62,812 nt of DNA from NCBI GenBank assembly GCA_947598825.1, contig CANQFM010000013.1, positions 1 to 62,812 of the forward strand. The letters are read 5' to 3'. Both the position numbers and the translations under genes were made by a program. Every line of letters begins with the position of its first letter. Within the stretch, counting starts at the first letter, position 1. Under the pieces are notes generated by a model that saw only the letters and a list, made by a program, of their open reading frames with translations, did no database searches and was not told the DNA's origin. Positions 46,493 to 54,157 of the stretch are shown piece by piece. Origin of the DNA: an uncultured Eisenbergiella sp. Its GTDB lineage: Bacteria > Bacillota > Clostridia > Lachnospirales > Lachnospiraceae.

Positions 46493-47325
46493 TCAAAATA
46501 CTGGTAGATTCTTCCTCCGACTATTCCCCGGAAGAGATCCGGCAAAAAGGCTATCTGTTCGTCCCCGTCACCATTTCCATCGGCGAAAACAGCTATGTGG
46601 ACGGCGTAGATCTGGAACGGAACGCTTTTTTTGAACTGCTCATCCACGGAGCGGATTTTCCCAAAACGGCCCAGCCCTCGCCCCAGGCCTTTCTGGAACA
46701 TTTTCAAAAGATCAAAAGGGACGGCGACGAGGTGATCTGCATCCTTTTGTCCTCCGAGCTGTCCGGCACCTGCCAGAGCGCCCTGCTGGCCAAAAACATG
46801 GTGGAGTACGATGGCATACACATCGTGGATTCCCTTTCCGCCACTTTCTGCATCAAGATCCTGGCCGATCACGCCGCTTCCCTGATCCGACAGGGGTTTG
46901 GCGCCGCCCGGATCGTGGCCGAACTCGAACGGCTGAAATCCCGCGTCAAGGTCGTCGCCGCCTTAAACACGCTGGAATATCTGCAAAAGGGCGGCCGCAT
47001 CGGCAAAGCGACGGCAGCCATCGGCGAAATGGCCAATATCAAGCCGGTCATCACCGTCACAAAGGAGGGCGGGATCGGCGTCCTGGGCAAATGCATCGGC
47101 AAAAACAAGGCCATCAGCTTTATTGTCAAACATCTGGAGGAGCTTTCCCCGGATACGGCCTTCCCCGTCTATTCCATCTTCTCCTATGGCACGGACAACT
47201 GCGAAAAATTCGAGGAAAAGCTGGCCGAAAAAAATATCCCTATCACCCAGCGGCTCCAGATCGGCGCCACCATCGGCTCCCACATCGGCCCGGAGGCTTT
47301 CGGACTGATCTTCGTAGAAAAATAA
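46489..47325 (+). CDS. DegV-family fatty-acid-binding protein
   Basis: A 278-residue protein. DegV signature segments are present: ILVDSSSDYSPEEIR at the N-terminus, LLSSELSGTCQSALLA, HIVDSLSATFCIKILADHA and ALNTLEYLQKGGRIGKATAAIGEM. DegV/FakB proteins hold a fatty acid for phosphorylation by FakA in Gram-positives. Context with MarR suggests control of lipid or stress metabolism, which is inference. It is translationally coupled to the MarR gene and followed by a strong terminator. Confidence 0.95.
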   Translation: MIKILVDSSSDYSPEEIRQKGYLFVPVTISIGENSYVDGVDLERNAFFELLIHGADFPKTAQPSPQAFLEHFQKIKRDGDEVICILLSSELSGTCQSALLAKNMVEYDGIHIVDSLSATFCIKILADHAASLIRQGFGAARIVAELERLKSRVKVVAALNTLEYLQKGGRIGKATAAIGEMANIKPVITVTKEGGIGVLGKCIGKNKAISFIVKHLEELSPDTAFPVYSIFSYGTDNCEKFEEKLAEKNIPITQRLQIGATIGSHIGPEAFGLIFVEK

Positions 47326-47329
47326 ACAA

Positions 47330-47375
47330 GAGCAGCGCTAACGGCTTTCCTGCCCGCGCTGCTCCCACTTTTTTT
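47330..47375 (+). terminator. Terminator of the marR-degV operon
   Basis: GAGCAGCGC (47330-47338) pairs with GCGCTGCTC (47356-47364), followed by a T-run. Confidence 0.88.
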
Positions 47376-47422
47376 AAAAAAATCCCTGTCGTCAATTTCC
47401 TTGAAATCTCTGTGAACTTCCT

Positions 47423-48559
47423 TTATCTGCCGCCCATGGCCGCGTCCAGGTCCGCCTGTACCTTCTTGAGATCCTGGCGGATCGACAGCTTCTGCGGGCA
47501 CTGCGCCTCGCACCTGCCGCACTCCACACAGTTCTTCGCCTTTTCTCCCTCTTTCAGTTCCACTTCCCAGCCGCGCTTTACATGGTCATAGGTACCGTAC
47601 ATATGATAACGGTTCCAGATCGCAAAATTGCGCGGGATATCTACGCCCATAGGACAGGGCATACAGTACCGGCAGCCGGTGCAGCCGTTCTGCACGCGCC
47701 CTCTCAGCACGTCCACGATTCCTTCCAAAGCGGCGTTCTCTTCCTCGTTCAGCGGTTTGAAATGGCTGAAAGTCTTCAGATTGTCCTCTACCTGCTCCTC
47801 GGCGGACATGCCGCTCAAAACCACCTTCACGTTGGAATGGCTGCCCACCCAGCGAAGCGCCCAGGACGCGACGCTCGCATCAGGATCCATCTGATGAAAC
47901 CGCGCGTTGATATCCTCGGAAAAATTCGCCAGGCTGCCGCCCTTGATGGGTTCCATGACCACCATCGGGATGCCCAGTTCCTCTGTCAGCGCATAGCCGC
48001 GATCGCCGGCCTGCTCGTTACGATCCATATAATTGTACTGGATCTGGCAGAAATCCCAGGCGTGGCCCCGGATTACCTCCTCAAACACAGTGTAATCGTC
48101 GTGGAAAGAAAAGCCCAGATACCGGATCTTTCCCTGTGCTTTCAGCCCTTCGCAAAATTCTACCAGCCCCAGTTCCTGCACCTTTTCCCAACGGTCCCTT
48201 CCCACGGCGTGGAGCAGATAAAAATCGATATGGTTCGTGCGCAGCTTCTGCAGTTGCTCGTCAAAGATCCGTTTCGCATCCTCCAGGGAATTGACCGCCC
48301 AGAGCGGCATTTTCGTCGCCAGGTAGAAAGAATCCCTGTCGTATTTCTCCAAAACCTTTCCCACGAAAAGCTCGCTCTCGCCGCCGTGATAAGGATACGC
48401 CGTATCTATGTAGTTGACGCCGGCGGCGATGGCCCTGTCCATCATCGCCTCGGCCCGTTTCTCATCGATCCTGCCCTCCGGCGTGACCGGAAAACGCATA
48501 CACCCAAACCCCAGAAGCGACGTCTCGATCCCCAGTCTTTCCCATTTTCTCTTTTCCAT
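47423..48559 (-). CDS. Aldo/keto reductase with C-terminal ferredoxin-type clusters
   Basis: A 378-residue protein. The AKR barrel has the catalytic Asp/Tyr (YIDTAYPYHGG), Lys (LATKMPLW) and His (FYLLHAVGRD). The C-terminal 80 residues add two Cys clusters, CTGCRYCMPCP and CVECGRCEAQCP, able to bind two 4Fe-4S centres. This is the COG1453 type common in anaerobes, where electrons may come from ferredoxin. GGGAGG lies five bases before the ATG at 48559; an ATG one codon earlier is too close. The frame extends to 48733 without homology. Confidence 0.93.
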   Translation of the reverse strand: MEKRKWERLGIETSLLGFGCMRFPVTPEGRIDEKRAEAMMDRAIAAGVNYIDTAYPYHGGESELFVGKVLEKYDRDSFYLATKMPLWAVNSLEDAKRIFDEQLQKLRTNHIDFYLLHAVGRDRWEKVQELGLVEFCEGLKAQGKIRYLGFSFHDDYTVFEEVIRGHAWDFCQIQYNYMDRNEQAGDRGYALTEELGIPMVVMEPIKGGSLANFSEDINARFHQMDPDASVASWALRWVGSHSNVKVVLSGMSAEEQVEDNLKTFSHFKPLNEEENAALEGIVDVLRGRVQNGCTGCRYCMPCPMGVDIPRNFAIWNRYHMYGTYDHVKRGWEVELKEGEKAKNCVECGRCEAQCPQKLSIRQDLKKVQADLDAAMGGR

Positions 48560-48722
48560 CATAACCTCCCTTTTCATAATCCCCCCTGGCAACAACTGCC
48601 GATTCCTACGCCCTTTATTATACCTTTTTTCGCGCCTGCTGACAATCGAAAGATGAAAGGAAATATCCATTCCTGCTATATATTTTTCTCGGTTTTTTGG
48701 TGTCCGATCTTCGTAATGCCTA

Positions 48723-48760
48723 TTTACAAACACACATTATTTATATATAATATAATGTGT
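48723..48760 (+). promoter_or_regulatory. Promoter with overlapping palindromic operator of the second AbiE locus
   Basis: TTTACA (48723-48728) and TATAAT (48746-48751) are spaced 17 bases. ACACATTAT (48732-48740) and its complement ATAATGTGT (48752-48760) lie 11 bases apart and cover the spacer and -10. AbiEi antitoxins are known to bind inverted repeats at their promoter. Confidence 0.75.
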
Positions 48761-48783
48761 AGTTGTCGAAAGGGGCAGTGTTT

Positions 48784-49377
48784 ATGACAAACAGAGAAAA
48801 AATGAAAAATCTGCTGACCGCATCAGACGACGGGACGATAACAGCAAAACAGGTGACGGCAACGGGAATCCACCGGGGCATGCTCACAGAATTTACGCAG
48901 ACAGGACAGCTCACCAGATATGGGCGCGGACTTTATATTAAAAGCGACGCATGGGAAGACGACCTGTATCTTCTGCAGCTAAAATACGGCAGAGGCGTAT
49001 ATTCCCACGATACGGCGCTTTATCTTCTCGGCTACTCTGATCGTACTCCGTCACAATACACAATGACGTTTCCAAAAGGATATAATGCGCCGTCTCTGAA
49101 ACGGGAAAATCTGAACGTCAAACGTGCCTTACCGGAAATCTACGCGTTGGGAATCGTTGAAATCCGTTCGCCATCCGACAATCCGATCCGCGTTTATGAT
49201 CTTGAAAGGACGCTCTGCGATATTGTACGCGGCAGCGGCAGCGATATTCAGATTATAAACGCCGCTATGAAACGCTATGCGGCAGACCGGAACAGAGACA
49301 TTCACAAGCTTATGCAGTATGCCGACAGGCTGCGGGTCAAAGCAAAGATCGCCCAGTACATGGAGGTACTTTTATGA
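48784..49377 (+). CDS. AbiEi-family antitoxin / repressor
   Basis: A 197-residue antitoxin, homologous to the copy at 37260-37850. The winged helix (ITAKQVTATGIHRGMLTEFTQTG) is followed by the AbiEi body (TRYGRGLYIKSDAWEDDLYLLQLKYGRGVYSHDTALYLLGYSDR read in parts; YDLERTLCDIVRG). It should neutralise the downstream toxin and repress the operon through the palindrome at 48732-48760. The ATG at 48784 follows AAAGGGG. The stop overlaps the toxin start by four bases. Confidence 0.93.
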   Translation: MTNREKMKNLLTASDDGTITAKQVTATGIHRGMLTEFTQTGQLTRYGRGLYIKSDAWEDDLYLLQLKYGRGVYSHDTALYLLGYSDRTPSQYTMTFPKGYNAPSLKRENLNVKRALPEIYALGIVEIRSPSDNPIRVYDLERTLCDIVRGSGSDIQIINAAMKRYAADRNRDIHKLMQYADRLRVKAKIAQYMEVLL

Positions 49378-50219
49378 TTACCAAAAACCCGATGCAATTA
49401 AAAGCGTTTATTAAAAAAATGGCTGCACAAAAGCACATCTCCGCACAGCTTGTCATGCAAAACTATATGCTGGAAAGGCTGCTGGAACGGATCTCGTTGT
49501 CGCAATACAAGTATAATTTCATTCTGAAAGGCGGATTCCTCATTTCGGCTATTGTTGGTCTTGACACGCGGGCAACAATGGATTTGGACACATCAATTAA
49601 AGGCTTTACACTGACGCACGAGAAGATTCGGGAAATTTTTTCGCAAATATGCGCTGTTCCCGTAGACGATGATGTGTGTTTCGAGCTTGGGGATATTTCA
49701 GATATCCGGGAGGGCGACGACTATCCGGGTATCCGTGTCTGTCTGAAAGCGAACTACGCGCCGATCAGTGTTCCTCTTACTGTTGATGTCACTACAGGCG
49801 ATGCAATCACACCGCGAGAGGTGGAATACACGTTCTCGCTGCTGTTTGACGACCGAACGATCAGCGTACTTGCCTATAATCTTGAAACTGTTTTGGCAGA
49901 AAAAATTGAAACCGTACTGTCCCGCAGCGTTACGAATACCCGTCCGAGAGACTTTTACGATATACAAATCCTTTACGTTCTTCGCGGCACAGAATATAAT
50001 CCTGCGACACTAAAGCAGGCGCTTGAACGGACAACAGAAAAGCGCGGGAGCCGTAAAATTATGGAACATTACGGGGAAATTCTCGACGAGATACAAAAAA
50101 GCAGTCAGCTTCAGGGTTTTTGGCAAAAATATCAAAAAAACTTTGAATATGCGCATGACATTTCCTTTGATGACGTCTGCCATTCCATTCGGGCGATAAT
50201 GGACCGTATGATGGGCTAA
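49374..50219 (+). CDS. AbiEii-family nucleotidyltransferase toxin
   Basis: A 281-residue toxin, intact. The nucleotidyltransferase motif FILKGGFLISAIVGLDTRATMDLDT (first Gly-Gly to Asp-x-Asp, about residues 44-66) and a later LAYNLETVLAEKIETVLSR plus RPRDFYDIQIL contain the catalytic elements of AbiEii-type NTases. Such toxins stall growth and can give phage resistance. GGAGGTAC precedes the overlapping ATG. The gene is less GC-rich than its neighbours. It sits directly before a MATE efflux remnant. Confidence 0.94.
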   Translation: MITKNPMQLKAFIKKMAAQKHISAQLVMQNYMLERLLERISLSQYKYNFILKGGFLISAIVGLDTRATMDLDTSIKGFTLTHEKIREIFSQICAVPVDDDVCFELGDISDIREGDDYPGIRVCLKANYAPISVPLTVDVTTGDAITPREVEYTFSLLFDDRTISVLAYNLETVLAEKIETVLSRSVTNTRPRDFYDIQILYVLRGTEYNPATLKQALERTTEKRGSRKIMEHYGEILDEIQKSSQLQGFWQKYQKNFEYAHDISFDDVCHSIRAIMDRMMG

Positions 50220-50286
50220 ATAGCTTGAAAATACAGAAAGCGAAGCACAAATAGGAAAACAGATAAAACAGAACTTTTTTTACGGG

Positions 50287-50400
50287 CTTTTCCTATTCGC
50301 CCTTCGCGGGATGATCCTGCCCGCAGTCGGCGCCGAGGCCATCACCTGGGCCACGCCCATCGCGGACTGCGGGGCCATGTTGGTCGGGATCACTCTTTGA
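50287..50400 (+). pseudogene. C-terminal remnant of a MATE efflux protein
   Basis: In one frame the last 37 codons before TGA read LFLFALRGMILPAVGAEAI then TWATPIADCGAMLVGITL. This fits the last spans of MATE transporters, where ILP...G and W-x-x-PIAD/E recur. No start or upstream part exists; the AbiE toxin gene ends 67 bases earlier. The stop overlaps the end of the opposing GH115 gene. Confidence 0.65.
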
Positions 50401-53400
50401 TCAGGCAAAACCGGTCAAACCGCAGTCCGCAGCACCGGCTTTCGATCCGCAATTCATGCTCCCCCGCTTTCAGTTCGATCCGGGCCGCCGGCACCCACCG
50501 CCAGACCTGTTCCGCTTCATAGCGCCACAGGCAGCCCCCGCCGTACAGTCTGTCCGGCGGCACCGAAACACCGTCCAGGGCCAGCCCGTAATAGCTGTTC
50601 TCTTTCCCGTTGAATTTCGTCAGCATCCAGAACGTATAGTTACCGCCCGTGACGCAGAAACGATAGCACAGGGCGGCGTTTTTTTGCCCAACCGCCTCCT
50701 GTCCGGCCGTCCCTTGTCCAACCGCCTCCTGTCCGGCCGCCTCCGCAACCGATCCCTTCTCCCCGAGAAATTCCAGCAGCTCTTTTCCGGGCACATACAG
50801 GGCGATCCCGCTCTGGGCATAGGATTCGCTCTGACAGTGCCGCCAGTTTTGGCCCTCCGTCCGGGCATAATCGCTCTGGGCCAGGGCTGTGGCGGCGTCG
50901 ATGAGAAGTTTCCCCGACGCCTCTTCAAAGATCCTTCTGCCCCGCTCCCAATAGCGCTTTGCCTCTATCGGCCCTTCCTCCCGATTTTTTGGCAGGATAG
51001 CGGCAGTCAGTCCCAGATCGTCCTTCTCCCTTTCCGGCCGGGCACAATAGAGGGGCCGGGCCGTCCGTTCAAAACAGCCGTAAAACGTCCGGCACCAACT
51101 GCCGACGTCGAACTCTTTCGGAAGAGGCTGTCTCCCCCAAAGCCCCGCCAGATCGTTCTTTTGATAAGGGGCGGTATAGATCAGAATACGGGAAAAAGCG
51201 AAGTAGCTGTCCACAGCGTAGAGCTGCAGGACGTGATACCCCGCCGCCAGAAAAGGCAGTTCCCACCAAAGCCGGTCTACGTTGTGCAGCACATTCTCCC
51301 GCCAGTTTCCTTTCCATTCGTCGTTGGAAAAGGATTCCAAAATCCGCACCGGCCCTCCGTCCAGCGCTGCGCCGATGCGCAGGCGGCCCGTAGAATTCAG
51401 CGAGGGGAATCGCTGTAGCTCCAGCAAAAATGAGCCGCCTTTTTTTACCCAAAAAGGATATGTCAACGGCTGAGAAGCTTGTGCGCAGCCTTTTTTGGCC
51501 TCCACCAGATTGCCCGTTCCCCTGCCCAGCCGCTGGATCACCTTGAAAGCCGGAGAGGTTGCGCGATCCGCTTCCAATACCACCAGCCCGTCTTCCTCCC
51601 GGACGACCCCTTCGGTTTCCTTTGAATCCGCATCCTCCCAGGCTTCGATCCGCACCGGCACCCGAACGACATTTCCCGTCTTTTGCTCTCGTATCAAAAT
51701 CTGGCCTTTCCGTCCTTCCAGGCCTTGGATCGCCGCCACAGAAAAGCACAGCCGCTTTTCCGTCCGAAGGCTTCCCCGCAGACAGACCGTTTCTTCCGCC
51801 TTCGTTACCGCGTCCGATCCCATCCGCTCCGCTTCCACGGCCGGGCCGTCCGAAGCCTCCTGCTCCGTCGTCAGGGTCAGCCACCCCGGAAAGCGTACTT
51901 CATATTCCAGCAGCCCGTCCCCGGTGTTTCCGATCTCGATCCATTTCTCCCCGGGATGAGAAAAGATCAGCTCCGTCCCGCCGTTCCAAACGTCCACCCG
52001 AAGTTCTGTCGTCCGGCCCACAGCCTGAGAAAGCTCTCCCGTCTGCAGCAGCGGCGGCGTACAGACGGACAACATGGCCGTCCGCGGCAGCGGCAGCGTA
52101 CAGACGGGCAGCATGGCCGTCCGCGGCAACGGCGGCGTGCAGACGGGCAGCATGGCTGTCCGCGGCGGCGGAAACCCTTCGGGATCCAAAATGCCGTCCC
52201 ATTTCCCTCCGCTCATGATCCGGTTATAATAGCGCAGCATGGCCGTCCGGGCGTCCTCAAACTGCCGGTACTTCCTGACATAATGTGCCGCCGCCTGATT
52301 TTTCTTCTCTGCAAAGCACAGCGTACTCCTATCAGCGTAATAGTATTGCAGACTGGTAAAATAAGCCGCATGCAGGCGCATCAGCACCAGTTGGAAAAAA
52401 GCGTCCCGCTCTGCTTCGGGAAGCCGCTCATACAGCGCGTTGCCCTGGGCGAACATCTCCTCCAGCCGGTGAACCCGCCCTGCTGCCTCGTCGCCGTAGG
52501 CAGTCTGGGAAAAGGCGCCGTTATCCATATTTTCCACCTTGCGCACATTGACAAGCTGGGAAAAGCGGTTTAGGAGGCTGGCCGTCTGCGCGCCGATGCC
52601 GCCGGAAAAATTCCGGTCGATCCAATCCGCCACATAGGCGTCCACGTCCGCCGTCAGTTCTTCTTCCTTTCCAATCTCCCAGGCCAGCCGCAGGAAAAAT
52701 TCGATCTCCATCTCCAGCGGTTTGAGAGCGCCGCAGTTTAACACCCAAAGCTTACGGATTCCTTCCGCGTAAGCCTTGCGCAGCTCGTTTCCCGTATGCG
52801 CCAGCGGAATGGAACAAAAGAACACATAGGACATGCTGGGCGGCGCCCAGTAGGAATTGTGATAATAAATGCCGTTCCCGCCCCTGCGCCCCTTTTCCTT
52901 TTCGGAAGGATAACGGCGGATATAGCCGTAGTTGTCGTTGGCCCAGACCAACGTGATATCCTCCGGCACGGCAAGTCCGGCATCGTAAAGCTCCAACACT
53001 TCCTTATAGGGAATAAAGGTCATCATCGTCTCATGTCCCAGCGTCCGGTCAAGAATGGCCCGCTGATCCCGGATGATGCGTTCCAGAAGCCGGATCTTCT
53101 CCTGCCTGCGACTTTCCTCCGGCAGTCCCGCCAGAGCGTCCGTCTCAAAGCCGGAATCGTGGATGCCCCGCATCCCCAGCGTATAACACACCTCGAAATC
53201 CCGGTTCTGCTCCACGCTCTCCTGCCAGTATTCCTGTAAGATCTCCCGGTTGCGGCCTTCCAGGGAATAGTCATAGGCAGCGCCCTCATAGCCCTTCTTT
53301 TCCAGCCAGGGCCGCCACTCCCGGTTATTGGAGCGCATCAGCATATCGCAGTGGGAAGTGCCCACAACGATGCCCATCCGATGGGCCAGGGCGCCGTTTT

Positions 53401-54106
53401 GCGGATCGGCGTTAAAGGAATTGACGTGCATGGCGGGCCAGATATAGTTGCCCCCAAGCCGCAGCAAAAGCTCAAACACCTTTTCATAAGTGCGCAGGCC
53501 GATGGTTTTTTCTCCCATATGGGCTTTCACCCAACGATCCAGCTCCTCTTCGTCATTGATAAAAATGCCCCGGTATTCCACGGAAGGATACTCTGCCTTT
53601 TCATACCCCTCCGGCAGACAAAACGACCGCTTTTCCTTCACCGGCACGTCCGCCCAGAAATACCAGGGGGAAACCCCTATCTGTCGGCACAGGTCGTAAA
53701 TCCCGTAGACCGTGCCCCGCCGGTCTGTTCCGACGATGTGCAACTGCCCGTCCCGCACGCGCAGCAGGTAGGCTTCCTTCCGGTAGAGGCCTTTGTCCGT
53801 CCGCAACCTGTCCGTATCCGTCAGAGCGGCCGCCGTATCCGCAGACAAGCCCTCTGCCTCCGTGCCTGCAGCGGCCCCGGCGCGATCTATCGTGCCGACA
53901 AGAATAACCGGCGTATTTTCCTCCGCCGGTTCCCCTGCCGCTTTCCCGTCTGTCTGGCTTCCTGGCGCAGCGCGCCGGATCTCCAGTTTTCCAAAAACCT
54001 TCTGCAGATCCGCCTCCAGATTGGAAAGCGCGATCTGCACCGCTTCCGATTCTCTTTCGCTGACTGCGATGGTCAGCGCCTGTCCTCTTTTGATCTGAAA
54101 ATCCAT
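50390..54106 (-). CDS. GH115 alpha-glucuronidase, large, with repeat linkers
   Basis: A 1238-residue enzyme of GH115, which removes (4-O-methyl) glucuronic acid from xylan. No signal peptide is visible, so it should be cytosolic or exported in an unknown way. The N-terminal domain (1-170) is followed by the catalytic barrel (about 175-560), with GGNYIWPAMHVNSFNAD, GIVVGTSHCDMLMRSNNREW, MTFIPYKEVLELYDAGL and LVWANDNYGYIRRYP. A helical region (to about 660) then leads to a Pro/Cys linker of three 13-residue repeats. C-terminal beta domains end in HELRIESRCCGLRFDRFCLIKE. The length exceeds the usual 800-1000. ATG at 54106 follows AGGAG; the M56-M23 gene ends 51 bases upstream. Confidence 0.93.
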   Translation of the reverse strand: MDFQIKRGQALTIAVSERESEAVQIALSNLEADLQKVFGKLEIRRAAPGSQTDGKAAGEPAEENTPVILVGTIDRAGAAAGTEAEGLSADTAAALTDTDRLRTDKGLYRKEAYLLRVRDGQLHIVGTDRRGTVYGIYDLCRQIGVSPWYFWADVPVKEKRSFCLPEGYEKAEYPSVEYRGIFINDEEELDRWVKAHMGEKTIGLRTYEKVFELLLRLGGNYIWPAMHVNSFNADPQNGALAHRMGIVVGTSHCDMLMRSNNREWRPWLEKKGYEGAAYDYSLEGRNREILQEYWQESVEQNRDFEVCYTLGMRGIHDSGFETDALAGLPEESRRQEKIRLLERIIRDQRAILDRTLGHETMMTFIPYKEVLELYDAGLAVPEDITLVWANDNYGYIRRYPSEKEKGRRGGNGIYYHNSYWAPPSMSYVFFCSIPLAHTGNELRKAYAEGIRKLWVLNCGALKPLEMEIEFFLRLAWEIGKEEELTADVDAYVADWIDRNFSGGIGAQTASLLNRFSQLVNVRKVENMDNGAFSQTAYGDEAAGRVHRLEEMFAQGNALYERLPEAERDAFFQLVLMRLHAAYFTSLQYYYADRSTLCFAEKKNQAAAHYVRKYRQFEDARTAMLRYYNRIMSGGKWDGILDPEGFPPPRTAMLPVCTPPLPRTAMLPVCTLPLPRTAMLSVCTPPLLQTGELSQAVGRTTELRVDVWNGGTELIFSHPGEKWIEIGNTGDGLLEYEVRFPGWLTLTTEQEASDGPAVEAERMGSDAVTKAEETVCLRGSLRTEKRLCFSVAAIQGLEGRKGQILIREQKTGNVVRVPVRIEAWEDADSKETEGVVREEDGLVVLEADRATSPAFKVIQRLGRGTGNLVEAKKGCAQASQPLTYPFWVKKGGSFLLELQRFPSLNSTGRLRIGAALDGGPVRILESFSNDEWKGNWRENVLHNVDRLWWELPFLAAGYHVLQLYAVDSYFAFSRILIYTAPYQKNDLAGLWGRQPLPKEFDVGSWCRTFYGCFERTARPLYCARPEREKDDLGLTAAILPKNREEGPIEAKRYWERGRRIFEEASGKLLIDAATALAQSDYARTEGQNWRHCQSESYAQSGIALYVPGKELLEFLGEKGSVAEAAGQEAVGQGTAGQEAVGQKNAALCYRFCVTGGNYTFWMLTKFNGKENSYYGLALDGVSVPPDRLYGGGCLWRYEAEQVWRWVPAARIELKAGEHELRIESRCCGLRFDRFCLIKE
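50690..50740. repeat. 30-base in-frame tandem repeat in the GH115 C-terminal part
   Basis: The unit repeats at exactly 30 bases (ACCGCCTCCT at 50691 and 50721) and encodes GQEAVGQGTA followed by GQEAVGQ on the minus strand. Confidence 0.8.
52057..52168. repeat. 39-base in-frame minisatellite in the GH115 linker
   Basis: Three copies at a 39-base period (markers at 52059, 52098, 52137) encode 13-residue units of the type RTAMLPVCTPPLP on the minus strand. Each unit brings one Cys and several Pro. Confidence 0.85.
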
Positions 54107-54157
54107 AAATGTCCTGCTCCTGTGAAACAAAAATCTGCCGCAGCCTTTTCCTCATTT

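Noticed and set aside
52057-52168. CRISPR-like array
   Set aside because: The 39-base units are contiguous without spacers and lie in frame within a coding region.
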